DNA of 64,000 bases, from positions 62,001 to 126,000 of the forward strand of contig NZ_JBNAGF010000004.1 of NCBI RefSeq assembly GCF_049801055.1, read 5' to 3'. Below the pieces are notes generated by a model. That model saw nothing but the letters and a program-made list of their open reading frames with translations. It was not told the origin of the DNA and searched no databases. Positions 17,560-26,693 of this stretch are shown here, piece by piece. Within the stretch, counting starts at the first letter, position 1. Each line of letters opens with the position of its first letter. This DNA is from JBNAGF01 sp049801055 (GTDB taxonomy: Bacteria; Pseudomonadota; Alphaproteobacteria; Rhodobacterales; Rhodobacteraceae). The position numbers and the translations under genes were made by a program.

Positions 17560-20271
17560 CTATTGCAGTTGCAGGATGTCCGGCACACAGAGTTTGCGAC
17601 GCGCCGGCATCGTGGACGCACCGTCTGATCGCTTCAGGCGACTCGGGCCATCCTTGACCTTAACCTTGGGCTTGTTGAGGGAACCAACCGCCGTGAACGG
17701 CCATGGGCTGCGCGAGAGAGGTTTTCCAATCTTGCGGGGCTGACCGGAGACATCAAGCGACTTTTGACGCAGATCCACATATCCAAAAACCACGACCTGA
17801 ACCTCATCCGTTTCAACCACTGACTGCTTGGTCGAAATTCGCCCATTTGAAACATGAAGCGGCGCCCGCAGACAGACAATCGGTGCGGCCGACCCTTTGT
17901 CCTTCGAAAAAAGCCACGGAATGACGCCGAGCCCGGCAAGGTCAAGCAGTTGGGTGTCGATACTTCCGCTGTTCATGGACACGGTGGCGGCGCCAGACAT
18001 GGAGGACAGGAAATCCCCAACCGAAGCGTGGCTGCCGGTCACGTCGAAATTGGCGTTGAGAATACCATTGGCACCCTTCTTGAACTTGATTGCGTGCATG
18101 ATCTTTCCGAAATCCCACCCGCTCGTCGAACCAGACAGGTTCAGGACATCCGGATGCTCCGCCAGGTCGATCGCCCCGCTTACATCGAAATGCCCGCCGC
18201 CATATTCGAACCGCAACGGACCGAGCTTGGCTTTTTCATCCACCATCACAAGTTCGCTCGACAGACTACTGGTCCCCTTTTCCCCTTCGACTTTGCGCAG
18301 ATCGATCCCAACATCGAGATCCATACCCGACAACAGGATTGCCCGTCCTAGCGGGTCCAGCGTCACGTTCCTTATCGGCCCCGGTTCTGCGTCCTCGCTC
18401 GGTGCGGGATCTGACAGAACCAGCGGCTGAACCTTGATCTCATCTTCGGGTTCAACGCTTTCCTTCGCCTTTTCCTTTTGGTTCAACTTTCCGAACTGAA
18501 TTGACGCGGCGATGATGTCACGCAGGTGAACGATGCGGATGAGATCACTTTCGATCTGCCCTTTGATAATCGGGTGTGGGTCATCGAGATCGACATCAAG
18601 TGTCAAGCCCAAGTTAGACTGATCTACCGAGATCGTCATTTCGGTTTCCCAGTCCTTGCCTTCGCTGGAAAGTTTGGCAGTCAGTTTAGCGGGACCGGTG
18701 GCCACGGGCTCCAGCCGTAGCGCTGAAAGAAGGTCCGCTCCGGACGGAACATCGGCCGCGACATTCAGCGCTACGTCGCCGAAATTCAGCGCATTGCCGA
18801 CGGAACCCAAGACTTTCAAGTTCCAAAGGTCAGTGCCTGTCGTTTCCGCATTCAAATCGGTCAATGCCAATTCGGTGCCGGATCCGCTCACTCTGAAGCC
18901 TCCGCTGACAACACCCAAAACGTCGGAAGTCTGAAACAGTTCCGGAGCAAACAAGCTGGCAGCGGGCAAGGACAGTGCGGCCTCTGCTTGGATGCCCTCG
19001 AGGCGCAAAGCATCAGAAATTGATCCTTCGAGTACCATGAAATGCGCCTCGGGCGGCCCAATCCGCAGAGTTACCTTGCCTAGCCGAAGCTTTCCATCAG
19101 CCGTGCGTGAAACCTGCGAAACATCAATTGGCGGCGGACCCTCACCGCTTGTATCCAGAACAAAGCCGTTTGTTGCAATGACCATACCGCGTTTCGGAAC
19201 CCCGTTGGGTTGCGCAGCCAATAGCATGTCAACGCCGGTCAGCTTCAAATTGCGGCGGCTCTTCGTGGGCGCGGGCAGATTGTCGGGAGCATAAAGACGG
19301 ATTTTGGTGTCCAGAGTTACATCTGCCGGGTTTCCAAGCTCTCCCAATTCACCTGTCACTTCGACGCTTTGCCCACCATCAAGGTTCACCTGAACCGACA
19401 GGTCCTCTATTCGGCTTACACCTTTGGATGAGGAAAACCGGGCGCTGACCTGACCTGTTCCCGACAACACTTTCTCTAGCTTCAAGACATCCAAAAGCTG
19501 GCCCAACTCGGATATATCCAACGCCAGGCCCGCGGACATGCCTGCCCCGTATCCGCCCTCGGCCGGACCTCCATCCACCTTGAGTGAGATCCGTTCAAAA
19601 TCCGCAGCCAGATTAAACGGCTGTGCTGGCGGGAACATCCCGTTCAGCTTCAACTCTTCACCATTGAGCGCCCCTGAACCACTGATTTCGAACGGGGAAG
19701 CTAAATCGTCCCGCCTCAGATCCAGCTCAGTCAAATTCAGGTCGAGATCCAACCCGTTGCGTTCATCGCGGTAGAGAACACCGGAGTTCCGCAAAACCAC
19801 GGTCTTACCGGCAAAGAAGCCTTCCATGTCGCCGCTCGAGCCCGATTGCCCGTCGCTCTTGGCTTTCGGACCGGTCGACCAGGACGTATTGCCTTCTTCA
19901 TCGGCGAGCAGGGACAGTCGAACCCCGTCCCCCGTCAGATTGGCCAGATCGACACGGCCCTGCCTGAGTTCTCGCAGGGATAGATCAAAATCCAATTGCT
20001 TGATTTCGGCAAGCGTCACATCGGTCATGGAACGGCTGGGCAGAACCAGGCCCGCGGCTGACACGTGCAGCATTTCCCCTAGCTCGACACTGACACCCCC
20101 GTTGATCTGCACGGTCTGTCCGAGCTTCCCGGACAGGAACCGCGCCGTCAGATCACCTCTGGGACCTGCCAACAGAGAAGAGGAGAGCAACAACCATGCG
20201 CCGATCAGAAGAATCCCGGCGAAAGCCAGAAAAAAAAGGGCAATTCTCTTTATCCAGCGCATGCGCCTCAT
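17560..20271 (-). CDS. AsmA family protein
   Basis: 903 residues, with one N-terminal transmembrane anchor (about residues 8-32, IALFFLAFAGILLIGAWLLL) and a very long periplasmic beta-rich region. The N-terminal AsmA block shows VQINGGVSVELGEMLHVSAAG and FDLSLRELRQGRVDLANL. The C-terminal block (GILNANFDVTGSHASVGDFL, then SGAATVSMNSGSIDTQLLDL) is the AsmA_2-type repeat. AsmA-like proteins span or line the periplasm and are linked to phospholipid transport and outer-membrane homeostasis. A proline/lysine-rich stretch precedes the C-terminus. It is transcribed in the same direction as cobO, 104 bases downstream of it. Confidence 0.88.
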   Translation of the reverse strand: MRRMRWIKRIALFFLAFAGILLIGAWLLLSSSLLAGPRGDLTARFLSGKLGQTVQINGGVSVELGEMLHVSAAGLVLPSRSMTDVTLAEIKQLDFDLSLRELRQGRVDLANLTGDGVRLSLLADEEGNTSWSTGPKAKSDGQSGSSGDMEGFFAGKTVVLRNSGVLYRDERNGLDLDLNLTELDLRRDDLASPFEISGSGALNGEELKLNGMFPPAQPFNLAADFERISLKVDGGPAEGGYGAGMSAGLALDISELGQLLDVLKLEKVLSGTGQVSARFSSSKGVSRIEDLSVQVNLDGGQSVEVTGELGELGNPADVTLDTKIRLYAPDNLPAPTKSRRNLKLTGVDMLLAAQPNGVPKRGMVIATNGFVLDTSGEGPPPIDVSQVSRTADGKLRLGKVTLRIGPPEAHFMVLEGSISDALRLEGIQAEAALSLPAASLFAPELFQTSDVLGVVSGGFRVSGSGTELALTDLNAETTGTDLWNLKVLGSVGNALNFGDVALNVAADVPSGADLLSALRLEPVATGPAKLTAKLSSEGKDWETEMTISVDQSNLGLTLDVDLDDPHPIIKGQIESDLIRIVHLRDIIAASIQFGKLNQKEKAKESVEPEDEIKVQPLVLSDPAPSEDAEPGPIRNVTLDPLGRAILLSGMDLDVGIDLRKVEGEKGTSSLSSELVMVDEKAKLGPLRFEYGGGHFDVSGAIDLAEHPDVLNLSGSTSGWDFGKIMHAIKFKKGANGILNANFDVTGSHASVGDFLSSMSGAATVSMNSGSIDTQLLDLAGLGVIPWLFSKDKGSAAPIVCLRAPLHVSNGRISTKQSVVETDEVQVVVFGYVDLRQKSLDVSGQPRKIGKPLSRSPWPFTAVGSLNKPKVKVKDGPSRLKRSDGASTMPARRKLCVPDILQLQ

Positions 20272-20375
20272 TCCTCCGGCTCGGCCTGTTGATCACTGTA
20301 TGCGCGGGAGTCGCGCGCATCTACCTTAGAAATGTAGTGGCTTGGATGATTCAGCAGCGTTTGCCTTCTGACGTC

Positions 20376-20975
20376 TCAGAAGTCCACGCCGCGCTGCGCC
20401 TTGATCCCGGCCTGAAAGGGGTGTTTCACCTCGGTCATTTCCGTGACGAGGTTGGCATATGCACACAGCTCTTCTGGGGCGTCACGCCCGGTCAGAATGA
20501 CCCCGGTTTTTGCCGCGCGTTCGTCAAGGCCTTCGATCACTCTTTGAACTGTCAGGTATTCATACCGCAACGCAATGTTGATCTCGTCCAGAACGACCAA
20601 GTCATATTCGCCGTTGCTCATAAGATCACATGCCTTGTCAAAGGCCGCCGTCGCTGCGGCTATGTCACGATCTCGGTCCTGTGTGTCCCATGTGAACCCT
20701 TCGCCCATAGTGTGCCATGTCACACCGCCATGTTCCTCGAAGAACCGACGTTCACCGGTCTTCCACTTGCCCTTGATGAACTGGACCACGGCCACTTTCT
20801 GCCCCCACCCAAGAGCACGCACGACCACGCCGAACGCTGACGAGGATTTTCCCTTGCCCTTACCGGTATGAATAAGAACCAGACCGCGCTCCGGGTCCTT
20901 GAGCTGCGAAACCTTTTCACGGTGCTCGGCCTGCACCTTCTTCATCTTCTGCTTGTGGTCTTGTGCGTCACTCAT
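20376..20975 (-). CDS. cobO: Cob(I)yrinic acid a,c-diamide adenosyltransferase
   Basis: 199 residues of the CobA/CobO/BtuR type. The P-loop is HTGKGKGKSSSAFGVVVRAL, followed by KVAVVQFIKGKWKTGERRFF, DLVVLDEINIALRY (Walker B-like) and VILTGRDAPEELCAYANLVTEM. The enzyme adenosylates corrinoid with ATP to make coenzyme B12. The start at MSDAQD (20975) follows AGGAAAGG; a longer start ten codons upstream is less likely. No other cobalamin genes adjoin it. It shares its strand with the DMT-family gene upstream and the AsmA gene downstream. Confidence 0.93.
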   Translation of the reverse strand: MSDAQDHKQKMKKVQAEHREKVSQLKDPERGLVLIHTGKGKGKSSSAFGVVVRALGWGQKVAVVQFIKGKWKTGERRFFEEHGGVTWHTMGEGFTWDTQDRDRDIAAATAAFDKACDLMSNGEYDLVVLDEINIALRYEYLTVQRVIEGLDERAAKTGVILTGRDAPEELCAYANLVTEMTEVKHPFQAGIKAQRGVDF

Positions 20976-21033
20976 CGGGCAGCCTTTCCTGTCTGTCCGC
21001 GCCACCCTAAGACCTCAGCGATAAAGGGCAAGA

Positions 21034-21972
21034 TCAGCCTTTCGGATCTGTCGCGGAACGGGCCTTTGCGCGTTCCAGACCCAACTGACGCTCGCGCCAG
21101 ATCACAACGACATTGCCCGCAATGACCAGAAGCGCACCAACCAGCATGATTGCTGTCGGTAGTTCATCGAACCAGACGTACCCAATGACAATGGCAAACA
21201 GCATCGTCGTGTAATCATAGGGCGCCAGCATCGAGGCCTGTCCGAAACGGTACGAGGAGGTCACGAGTATCTGCGCCACCCCGCCGATGAAACCCATCGA
21301 AATCATGATCAGGGCCTGTTCCCATGTCGGGACAACCCATCCCCAAAACGCCGTCAGGGCCGACAACAGAGAAGCGGTCAGCGAAAAATAGAATACCACG
21401 GCGGCCGGATGATCCACCGCCACCAGTTGCCGGATATGTATCTGGACAAAGGACCGTGCAACGGTTGCGGCAAGAACACAAAGCGCCCCGATGGTCGCCA
21501 TGTCCCCAACAGAGCTTCCGCTTCCGAGCCGCGGCCAGAGCATGACAAGAACACCAAAGAGCCCGATCGCAACCGCCCCCAAGCGGATCAATCGGATCTT
21601 CTCACCCAGCATGACTGTCGCCAGAACCACTGTGAAAATCGGAGTGGCATAGCCTATGGCGGTTACCTCGGGCAACGGAAGCAGACCAAGGCCAGTAAAG
21701 GTAAGCCCCATTGCAGTGGTGCCAAGGACACCGCGCCAGAAATGTCCCATTGGCTTTTTGACCCGCAAACCTTCGTTCAATTCGCCGCGCCATAGCAGCC
21801 AAACTACGATGACGGGAATCGCGAAAAAGGACCGGAAGAACACCAATTCACCCGGGGGGATGTCGTCGGACAGCGCCTTGACCAGACCAGACATGGATGT
21901 GAACAGAAAAAGCGCGCCAAGTTTCAGCGCGATTGCCGTTAGAGGTCGATGCGATGTTAACGAGGCGGGCAT
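21034..21972 (-). CDS. DMT superfamily transporter (EamA domains)
   Basis: 312 residues from the chosen start, with about ten hydrophobic helices in two EamA repeats. Recognisable parts are GALFLFTSMSGLVKALSDDI, PPGELVFFRSFFAIPVIVVW and AIGYATPIFTVVLATVMLGE in the first repeat, and APYDYTTMLFAIVIGYVWFDELPT in the second. Such proteins export metabolites such as amino acids or nucleobases; the substrate is unknown. The start is uncertain: ATGs at 22008 and 21972 are both possible, and 21972 begins nearer the first helix. It lies 58 bases upstream of cobO on the same strand. Confidence 0.85.
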   Translation of the reverse strand: MPASLTSHRPLTAIALKLGALFLFTSMSGLVKALSDDIPPGELVFFRSFFAIPVIVVWLLWRGELNEGLRVKKPMGHFWRGVLGTTAMGLTFTGLGLLPLPEVTAIGYATPIFTVVLATVMLGEKIRLIRLGAVAIGLFGVLVMLWPRLGSGSSVGDMATIGALCVLAATVARSFVQIHIRQLVAVDHPAAVVFYFSLTASLLSALTAFWGWVVPTWEQALIMISMGFIGGVAQILVTSSYRFGQASMLAPYDYTTMLFAIVIGYVWFDELPTAIMLVGALLVIAGNVVVIWRERQLGLERAKARSATDPKG

Positions 21973-22080
21973 AGCCGCGAAACTGCGCCTTTGGGCAGCA
22001 AATGGCAATTGCTTGATTTCCGATAGCTGCTGCCCTCACTGTGCATACCCGGGATCAATTCGCGTCAAAGGCTGTACCGT

Positions 22081-23421
22081 ATGCAGGCATTCTCAACCGA
22101 CATCACCACGGCATTCGGGACCGGTTTCGTGGAAGAGACAGGCCACGGATCATGGCAATCCTGTTTCGCTGTCAGCGATTTGGCGGTCCAGTCAATGGGA
22201 GCGGTCGGCAGCGCGTTGGCGGCCCTGATTGAAGCTTGCGGGGCAGGGTCGGCCCCCGCTGTCACTATTGATCGGCGGCTCGCCTCACTTTGGTTTTCGC
22301 AATCTATCCATCCGCAGGGCTGGCGGCTGCCTCCGCTGTGGGACGCCGTTGCGGGCGACTATGAAGGAAAAGACGGGTGGATCAGGCTCCACACCAACGC
22401 GCGTCACCATTTAACCGCCGCGCTCTCAGTGCTTGGATGTTCTGCGGATCGAGATCGCGTTGTTGCAATTGTACGGGAATGGGAAATTGAATTGCTCGAG
22501 CGCGAAATCGTCGCGGCGGGCGGTGCAGCCGCTGCAATGCGATCACGCAGCGAATGGCTGAAACACCCGCAGGGGGCAGCGGTCGCATCCGAGCCGCTCG
22601 TTCATTGGGAGAAGCGTTCCGGTTCAATGCGGGATTGGGCGCCAGTAGTCGGCCAGCCCCTGTCCGGGCTGAGAGTGCTGGACCTGACGCGTGTCATTGC
22701 AGGTCCGGTTGCGACCCGGACGCTGGCAGGTTTTGGTGCAGATGTTCTCAGGGTCGATCCCAAGGATTGGAGCGAACCAGGCGTCGTACCGGACGTGAAC
22801 CTTGGTAAGCGGTGCTGTCGGCTGAACCTCAAGACTTCTGAAGGGTTGGAGATCTTCGAAAGTCTGCTGGAGAAAGCTGACGTTCTGGTTCATGGATACC
22901 GACCAGGCGCTCTCGACAGACTGATTTCCCGGTCACGTCGGGCAAGCCTGTCGCCGGGCATGATCGAAGTTTGCCACGATGCCTATGGATGGAACGGACC
23001 CATGGCCGGCAGGCGCGGGTTCGACTCGCTTGTTCAAATGAGCAGCGGGATCGCCGAAGCCGGCAGGCGCTGGTCGGGGTCTGAGCGCCCCCACCCGCTT
23101 CCTGTTCAGGCCTTGGACCACGCCACAGGGTATTTTGTAGCGACCGCAGTCCTGGTCGGGCTGGCGCGCGCGGTTCGCGGCGAAGGCATTTTTTCGGCAC
23201 GCCTTTCGCTTGCCCGCACGGCCGAAACTCTGGCGGCAATGCCTGCGATCGAGGACGACCAGATAACCGGCTCTGACAAAGATGATCTGGATGATTGGCA
23301 GGAGAAAACCCCGTGGGGACCGGCGCTGCGGCTGCGGCCTGCGATCCGGATCGATGGAAATCCGATGAAATGGGACAGGCCCGCAGCCGATCTTGGCAGC
23401 GCCCCGCCGGCTTGGACTTAA
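22081..23421 (+). CDS. CaiB/BaiF (family III) CoA-transferase with rearranged domains
   Basis: 446 residues. The family III nucleotide/CoA-binding block SGLRVLDLTRVIAGPVATRT is usually within the first 15 residues but here begins near residue 195. The candidate catalytic aspartate is D315 in RRGFDSLVQMSSG. Residues about 60-175 (PPLWDAVAGDYEGKDGWIRL, EWLKHPQG) resemble the small domain that normally follows the catalytic one. The protein therefore looks like a small domain-large domain order. These enzymes move CoA between carboxylic acids; the substrate is unknown. Its stop codon overlaps the convergent HD gene stop. Confidence 0.8.
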   Translation: MQAFSTDITTAFGTGFVEETGHGSWQSCFAVSDLAVQSMGAVGSALAALIEACGAGSAPAVTIDRRLASLWFSQSIHPQGWRLPPLWDAVAGDYEGKDGWIRLHTNARHHLTAALSVLGCSADRDRVVAIVREWEIELLEREIVAAGGAAAAMRSRSEWLKHPQGAAVASEPLVHWEKRSGSMRDWAPVVGQPLSGLRVLDLTRVIAGPVATRTLAGFGADVLRVDPKDWSEPGVVPDVNLGKRCCRLNLKTSEGLEIFESLLEKADVLVHGYRPGALDRLISRSRRASLSPGMIEVCHDAYGWNGPMAGRRGFDSLVQMSSGIAEAGRRWSGSERPHPLPVQALDHATGYFVATAVLVGLARAVRGEGIFSARLSLARTAETLAAMPAIEDDQITGSDKDDLDDWQEKTPWGPALRLRPAIRIDGNPMKWDRPAADLGSAPPAWT

Positions 23422-24083
23422 CGCCAGTCCGCGGGACGGACAGCGCCAATCTCTTCTCCGAGATCATCCAGAAATTGCAGCATGCGGGTAGTTCTGGCCT
23501 GCGCCAAGACCCGGCCCCGGTCGGTCAGCATGTCGTTCGGCAGCTTCAGAAGCTTGACCTTCCAATGGTCGATCGAGAACTGAAGCTCATTTAATGGCCG
23601 GCTTTCGGCAAACGGATCAGCGGGATCGTAAATCGCACGCCCCAGCCCTCCGGCAACTACAAAGGTGCGCGCGATACCGACAGCGCCCAGCGCGTCAAGC
23701 CGATCGGCGTCTCGAAGAATCTGCGCCTCGATCGATTCCGGCGGGATACCGGCGGAAAAGCTGTGCGCCTCGATCGCATGACCCACTGCACCAATGTCGG
23801 CTTCCGAGTAGCCAAGCGCAGACAGAATAGGTTTGGCGGCATCTGCAGAACGTCGCGACGCAAGATGGCGGTCGGGATCATCCTTGGGCAGGTTTTCAAG
23901 ATCATGGAGGTAACATGCCGCCAGAAGCACCAGCATATTCGCCGAGTTGTCCGCGATCGCCTGCGCGTTTGTCCAGACCCGATCCAAATGTGCAAGATCG
24001 TGGGCGGGATCTCTGCTCATCCGATCTTGCGCAACTCGGCGGAGTTCGGACCGCAGATCAGCCAATCTTGCCCCGGTTTTCAC
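23418..24083 (-). CDS. HD-domain metal-dependent phosphohydrolase
   Basis: About 221 residues. Metal-binding motifs are in order: HDLAHLDRVW, CYLHDLEN (the HD pair), HAIEAHSFS and ILRDADRLDALGAVG. This is the YedJ-like HD group acting on phosphorylated nucleotides or similar compounds. The start is unclear. An ATG-initiated frame begins at 24125 deep inside aroC. GTG at 24083 or TTG at 24065 (preceded by GGGG) would give a start overlapping the aroC stop and fit homologues that begin shortly before the first motif; I give the GTG. It is translationally linked to aroC and convergent with the CoA-transferase gene. Confidence 0.8.
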   Translation of the reverse strand: MKTGARLADLRSELRRVAQDRMSRDPAHDLAHLDRVWTNAQAIADNSANMLVLLAACYLHDLENLPKDDPDRHLASRRSADAAKPILSALGYSEADIGAVGHAIEAHSFSAGIPPESIEAQILRDADRLDALGAVGIARTFVVAGGLGRAIYDPADPFAESRPLNELQFSIDHWKVKLLKLPNDMLTDRGRVLAQARTTRMLQFLDDLGEEIGAVRPADWR

Positions 24084-25158
24084 CGACCTGACCACGGTGA
24101 AGCAGCATGTGATCCAGAATGACACAGGCCATCATTGCCTCACCGACTGGGACGGCGCGGATCCCGACACAGGGGTCATGGCGGCCCTTCGTGATGATTT
24201 CGGTTTCCTCACCTGACTTGGTAATCGTCTTACGGGTGGTGAGAATCGATGAGGTGGGTTTGACAGCAAACCGAACGACAATATCCTGCCCGGTCGAAAT
24301 GCCACCCAGTATGCCTCCGGCGTGATTGGAGCTGTACTGAGGTCCGTTCTGCCCCATGAAGATTTCATCGGCGTTGGCTTCACCGGTCAGTTCCGCAGCG
24401 GCCATGCCTTCGCCGATTTCTACGCCCTTTACGGCGTTGATCGACATCATCGCCGACGCAAGATCCGTGTCGAGCTTGCCGTAAACCGGAGCGCCCAGCC
24501 CCGCCGGAACTCCGCGGGCCACAACTTCGACCACCGCTCCGACGGAGCTGCCGGACTTTCGAAGGCCATCAAGATAGACTTCCCATTCTGCTACGGACTG
24601 CGCATCCGGAACCCAGAACGGGTTCTGCTCGATCTGCGCCCAGTCGAACCGTGCGCGGTCGATCTTATGCGGTCCCATCTGCACCATGTAACCGGTGATC
24701 TGCACATCGGGGGCAATGGCACGGATCGCCGCGCGGGCCAAACCACCCGCAGCCACCCGCGCGGCGGTTTCCCGAGCGGAACTGCGCCCGCCACCCCGGT
24801 AATCGCGAATTCCATATTTCTGCCAATAGGTGATATCGGCATGGCCGGGCCGGAACTTGTCCATGATCTCAGAATAGTCCTTGGACCGCTGATCCGTATT
24901 CTCGATCATCAACTGAACCGGGGTGCCGGTGGTCTGTCCCTCGAACACACCTGAGAGGATTTTTACCGCATCAGGTTCTCGGCGCTGGGTGGTGAACTTG
25001 TTCTGCCCCGGTTTGCGGCGATCAAGCCAATGCTGGATCATCGCCTCGTCAACGGGAACGCCCGGAGGACACCCATCCACTGTGGCACCAAGTGCCGGGC
25101 CATGGCTTTCACCCCAAGTGGTGACGCGAAAGAGGTGGCCAAAGCTGTTCATCGACAT
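24058..25158 (-). CDS. aroC: Chorismate synthase
   Basis: 366 residues, full length. The N-terminus MSMNSFGHLFRVTTWGESHG is the family signature. GRSSARETAARVAAGG is the second signature, and SNHAGGILGGISTGQDIVVR the third with FMN-contacting residues. The enzyme converts EPSP to chorismate with reduced FMN, the last shared step of aromatic biosynthesis. The 3' end overlaps the start of the HD-domain gene by a few bases. Confidence 0.97.
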   Translation of the reverse strand: MSMNSFGHLFRVTTWGESHGPALGATVDGCPPGVPVDEAMIQHWLDRRKPGQNKFTTQRREPDAVKILSGVFEGQTTGTPVQLMIENTDQRSKDYSEIMDKFRPGHADITYWQKYGIRDYRGGGRSSARETAARVAAGGLARAAIRAIAPDVQITGYMVQMGPHKIDRARFDWAQIEQNPFWVPDAQSVAEWEVYLDGLRKSGSSVGAVVEVVARGVPAGLGAPVYGKLDTDLASAMMSINAVKGVEIGEGMAAAELTGEANADEIFMGQNGPQYSSNHAGGILGGISTGQDIVVRFAVKPTSSILTTRKTITKSGEETEIITKGRHDPCVGIRAVPVGEAMMACVILDHMLLHRGQVGENRGKIG

Positions 25159-25300
25159 GGGTGGTCTCCTTTCCGGCGTGATTAGCGGTGTCCGCTTTGG
25201 GTCTCAAGGGAATTTCCAAATTTCACCCCGGCCCGGGGCTATGCGGAATCGGACATAAGGGTTACGAAGTGAGTGGAACGCATCACTGGGAGCCGGATCG

Positions 25301-25912
25301 ATGAAACTCTATTTCAGCCCGACCTCGCCCTATGTCCGCAAGGTCATGGTGCTGCTGCATGAAACCGGGCAACTGAACGATATAGAGTTGGTTTCTGCCT
25401 CTGGCACTCCTCTTTTACCGGCGGATCCGTTGATGGGAAAGAACCCGTTGACCAAGGTTCCGGCCCTCGAGCGCCCGGACGGTCCGACCCTGTTCGATAG
25501 CCGGGTCATCTGCGCTTTTCTGAACAACAAGGCCGGTGCGACCTTCTACCCCGAGGGGGACCGGCGTTGGGAAGTTTTGACGCTCGAGGCGTTGGCTGAC
25601 GGCATCCTCGACGCCGCATTGCTGATGACCTATGAGGCCCGCCTGAGGCCGACCGACAAACAGTGGGACAGCTGGACAGACGCACAATGGTCAAAAATTG
25701 AACGGGCCTGCGCCGCTCTGAATCAGCGCTGGATGAGTCATCTGGCCGGCCCTATGGGCATGGGGCAGATCGCTGTTGCCTGCGCTCTGGGATATGTCGA
25801 TTTCCGCCACGATGCCCGAAACTGGCGCCAGGGAAACAGCGATCTGGCTACTTGGCTCAAAGGGTTCGAATCAAGGCCCAGCCTGGTCAAGACGCGTCCA
25901 CCGGAAACCTGA
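25301..25912 (+). CDS. Glutathione S-transferase family protein
   Basis: 203 residues. The N-terminal thioredoxin-like domain begins MKLYFSPTSPYVRKVMVLLH, with the SPY.RKV catalytic-region motif and NPLTKVPALERPDGPTLFDS, in which VPAL is the cis-proline loop and the following DS contacts glutathione. The C-terminal helical domain follows from about residue 85. It is likely a cytosolic enzyme conjugating or reducing electrophiles. It stands alone between aroC (divergent) and petABC. Confidence 0.88.
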   Translation: MKLYFSPTSPYVRKVMVLLHETGQLNDIELVSASGTPLLPADPLMGKNPLTKVPALERPDGPTLFDSRVICAFLNNKAGATFYPEGDRRWEVLTLEALADGILDAALLMTYEARLRPTDKQWDSWTDAQWSKIERACAALNQRWMSHLAGPMGMGQIAVACALGYVDFRHDARNWRQGNSDLATWLKGFESRPSLVKTRPPET

Positions 25913-26120
25913 TCGCGGGTGATCCCTTGAGTTTCAGGGGCTACATCTTGAATTTCTGTGTCCTTGTCGCGACATGTATGCTTATCTGCGACGTCCTGCG
26001 CGCCTATGACCGCTGGACGAACCGGTCTCTCCCGGATAGATACCCGCGTTGAGTCACCGCATTGTTACGGTGCATATGCATGTTTGCCCGGACCCGGGCG
26101 CTTGAATCGGAGAAAACCTC

Positions 26121-26681
26121 GTGTCCCACGCAGAAGATCACGAAGGCACCCGGAGGGACTTCCTCTACTACGCCACCGCTGGCGCCGGTGCTGTTGCCAC
26201 AGGGGCGGCCGTCTGGCCCCTGGTCAATCAAATGAACCCGTCAGCCGACGTTCAGGCGCTGTCCTCGATTCGCGTGGACATCGCCGATGTCGAAGTTGGC
26301 ACCCAAATCACCGTAAAGTGGCTGGGTAAGCCGGTTTTCATTCGCCGCCGCAGTCAGGAAGAAATCGACGAAGCACGTTCTGTCGACCTGTCCGACCTGC
26401 CGGACAAGGACGACCGCAACGCCAACAAGCCGGGTCTGGACGCATCTGACGAGAACCGTTCGCTTGACGAAGCCGGTGAATGGTTGGTGATGATGGGTGT
26501 CTGCACCCATCTCGGCTGTGTTCCCCTTGGTGACGGTGCTGGCGAGTATCATGGCTGGTTCTGCCCCTGCCACGGGTCGCACTACGACACCTCCGGCCGC
26601 ATCCGCAAAGGGCCCGCGCCCGAGAACCTGCCGGTTCCGGTTGCCGAGTTCGTTGAACCTACCGTCATCAAGCTGGGATAA
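26121..26681 (+). CDS. petA: Ubiquinol-cytochrome c reductase iron-sulfur (Rieske) subunit
   Basis: 186 residues. The N-terminal RRDFLYYATAGAGAVATGA is a twin-arginine-type signal anchor that also forms the single membrane helix. The 2Fe-2S ligands are in CTHLGCVPLGDG (Cys, His) and CPCHGSHYD (Cys, His), and GPAPENLPVPV is the Pro loop. It carries electrons from quinol to cytochrome c1. It is the first gene of the bc1 operon, with cytochrome b 12 bases downstream. Confidence 0.97.
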   Translation: MSHAEDHEGTRRDFLYYATAGAGAVATGAAVWPLVNQMNPSADVQALSSIRVDIADVEVGTQITVKWLGKPVFIRRRSQEEIDEARSVDLSDLPDKDDRNANKPGLDASDENRSLDEAGEWLVMMGVCTHLGCVPLGDGAGEYHGWFCPCHGSHYDTSGRIRKGPAPENLPVPVAEFVEPTVIKLG

Positions 26682-26693
26682 GGAGACGCGCTC

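Noticed and set aside
24084..24125. Longer N-terminus for the HD-domain protein starting inside aroC
   Set aside because: It would read about 65 bases into aroC from the upstream side, and the extra residues are unlike the family; starts overlapping only the aroC stop fit better.
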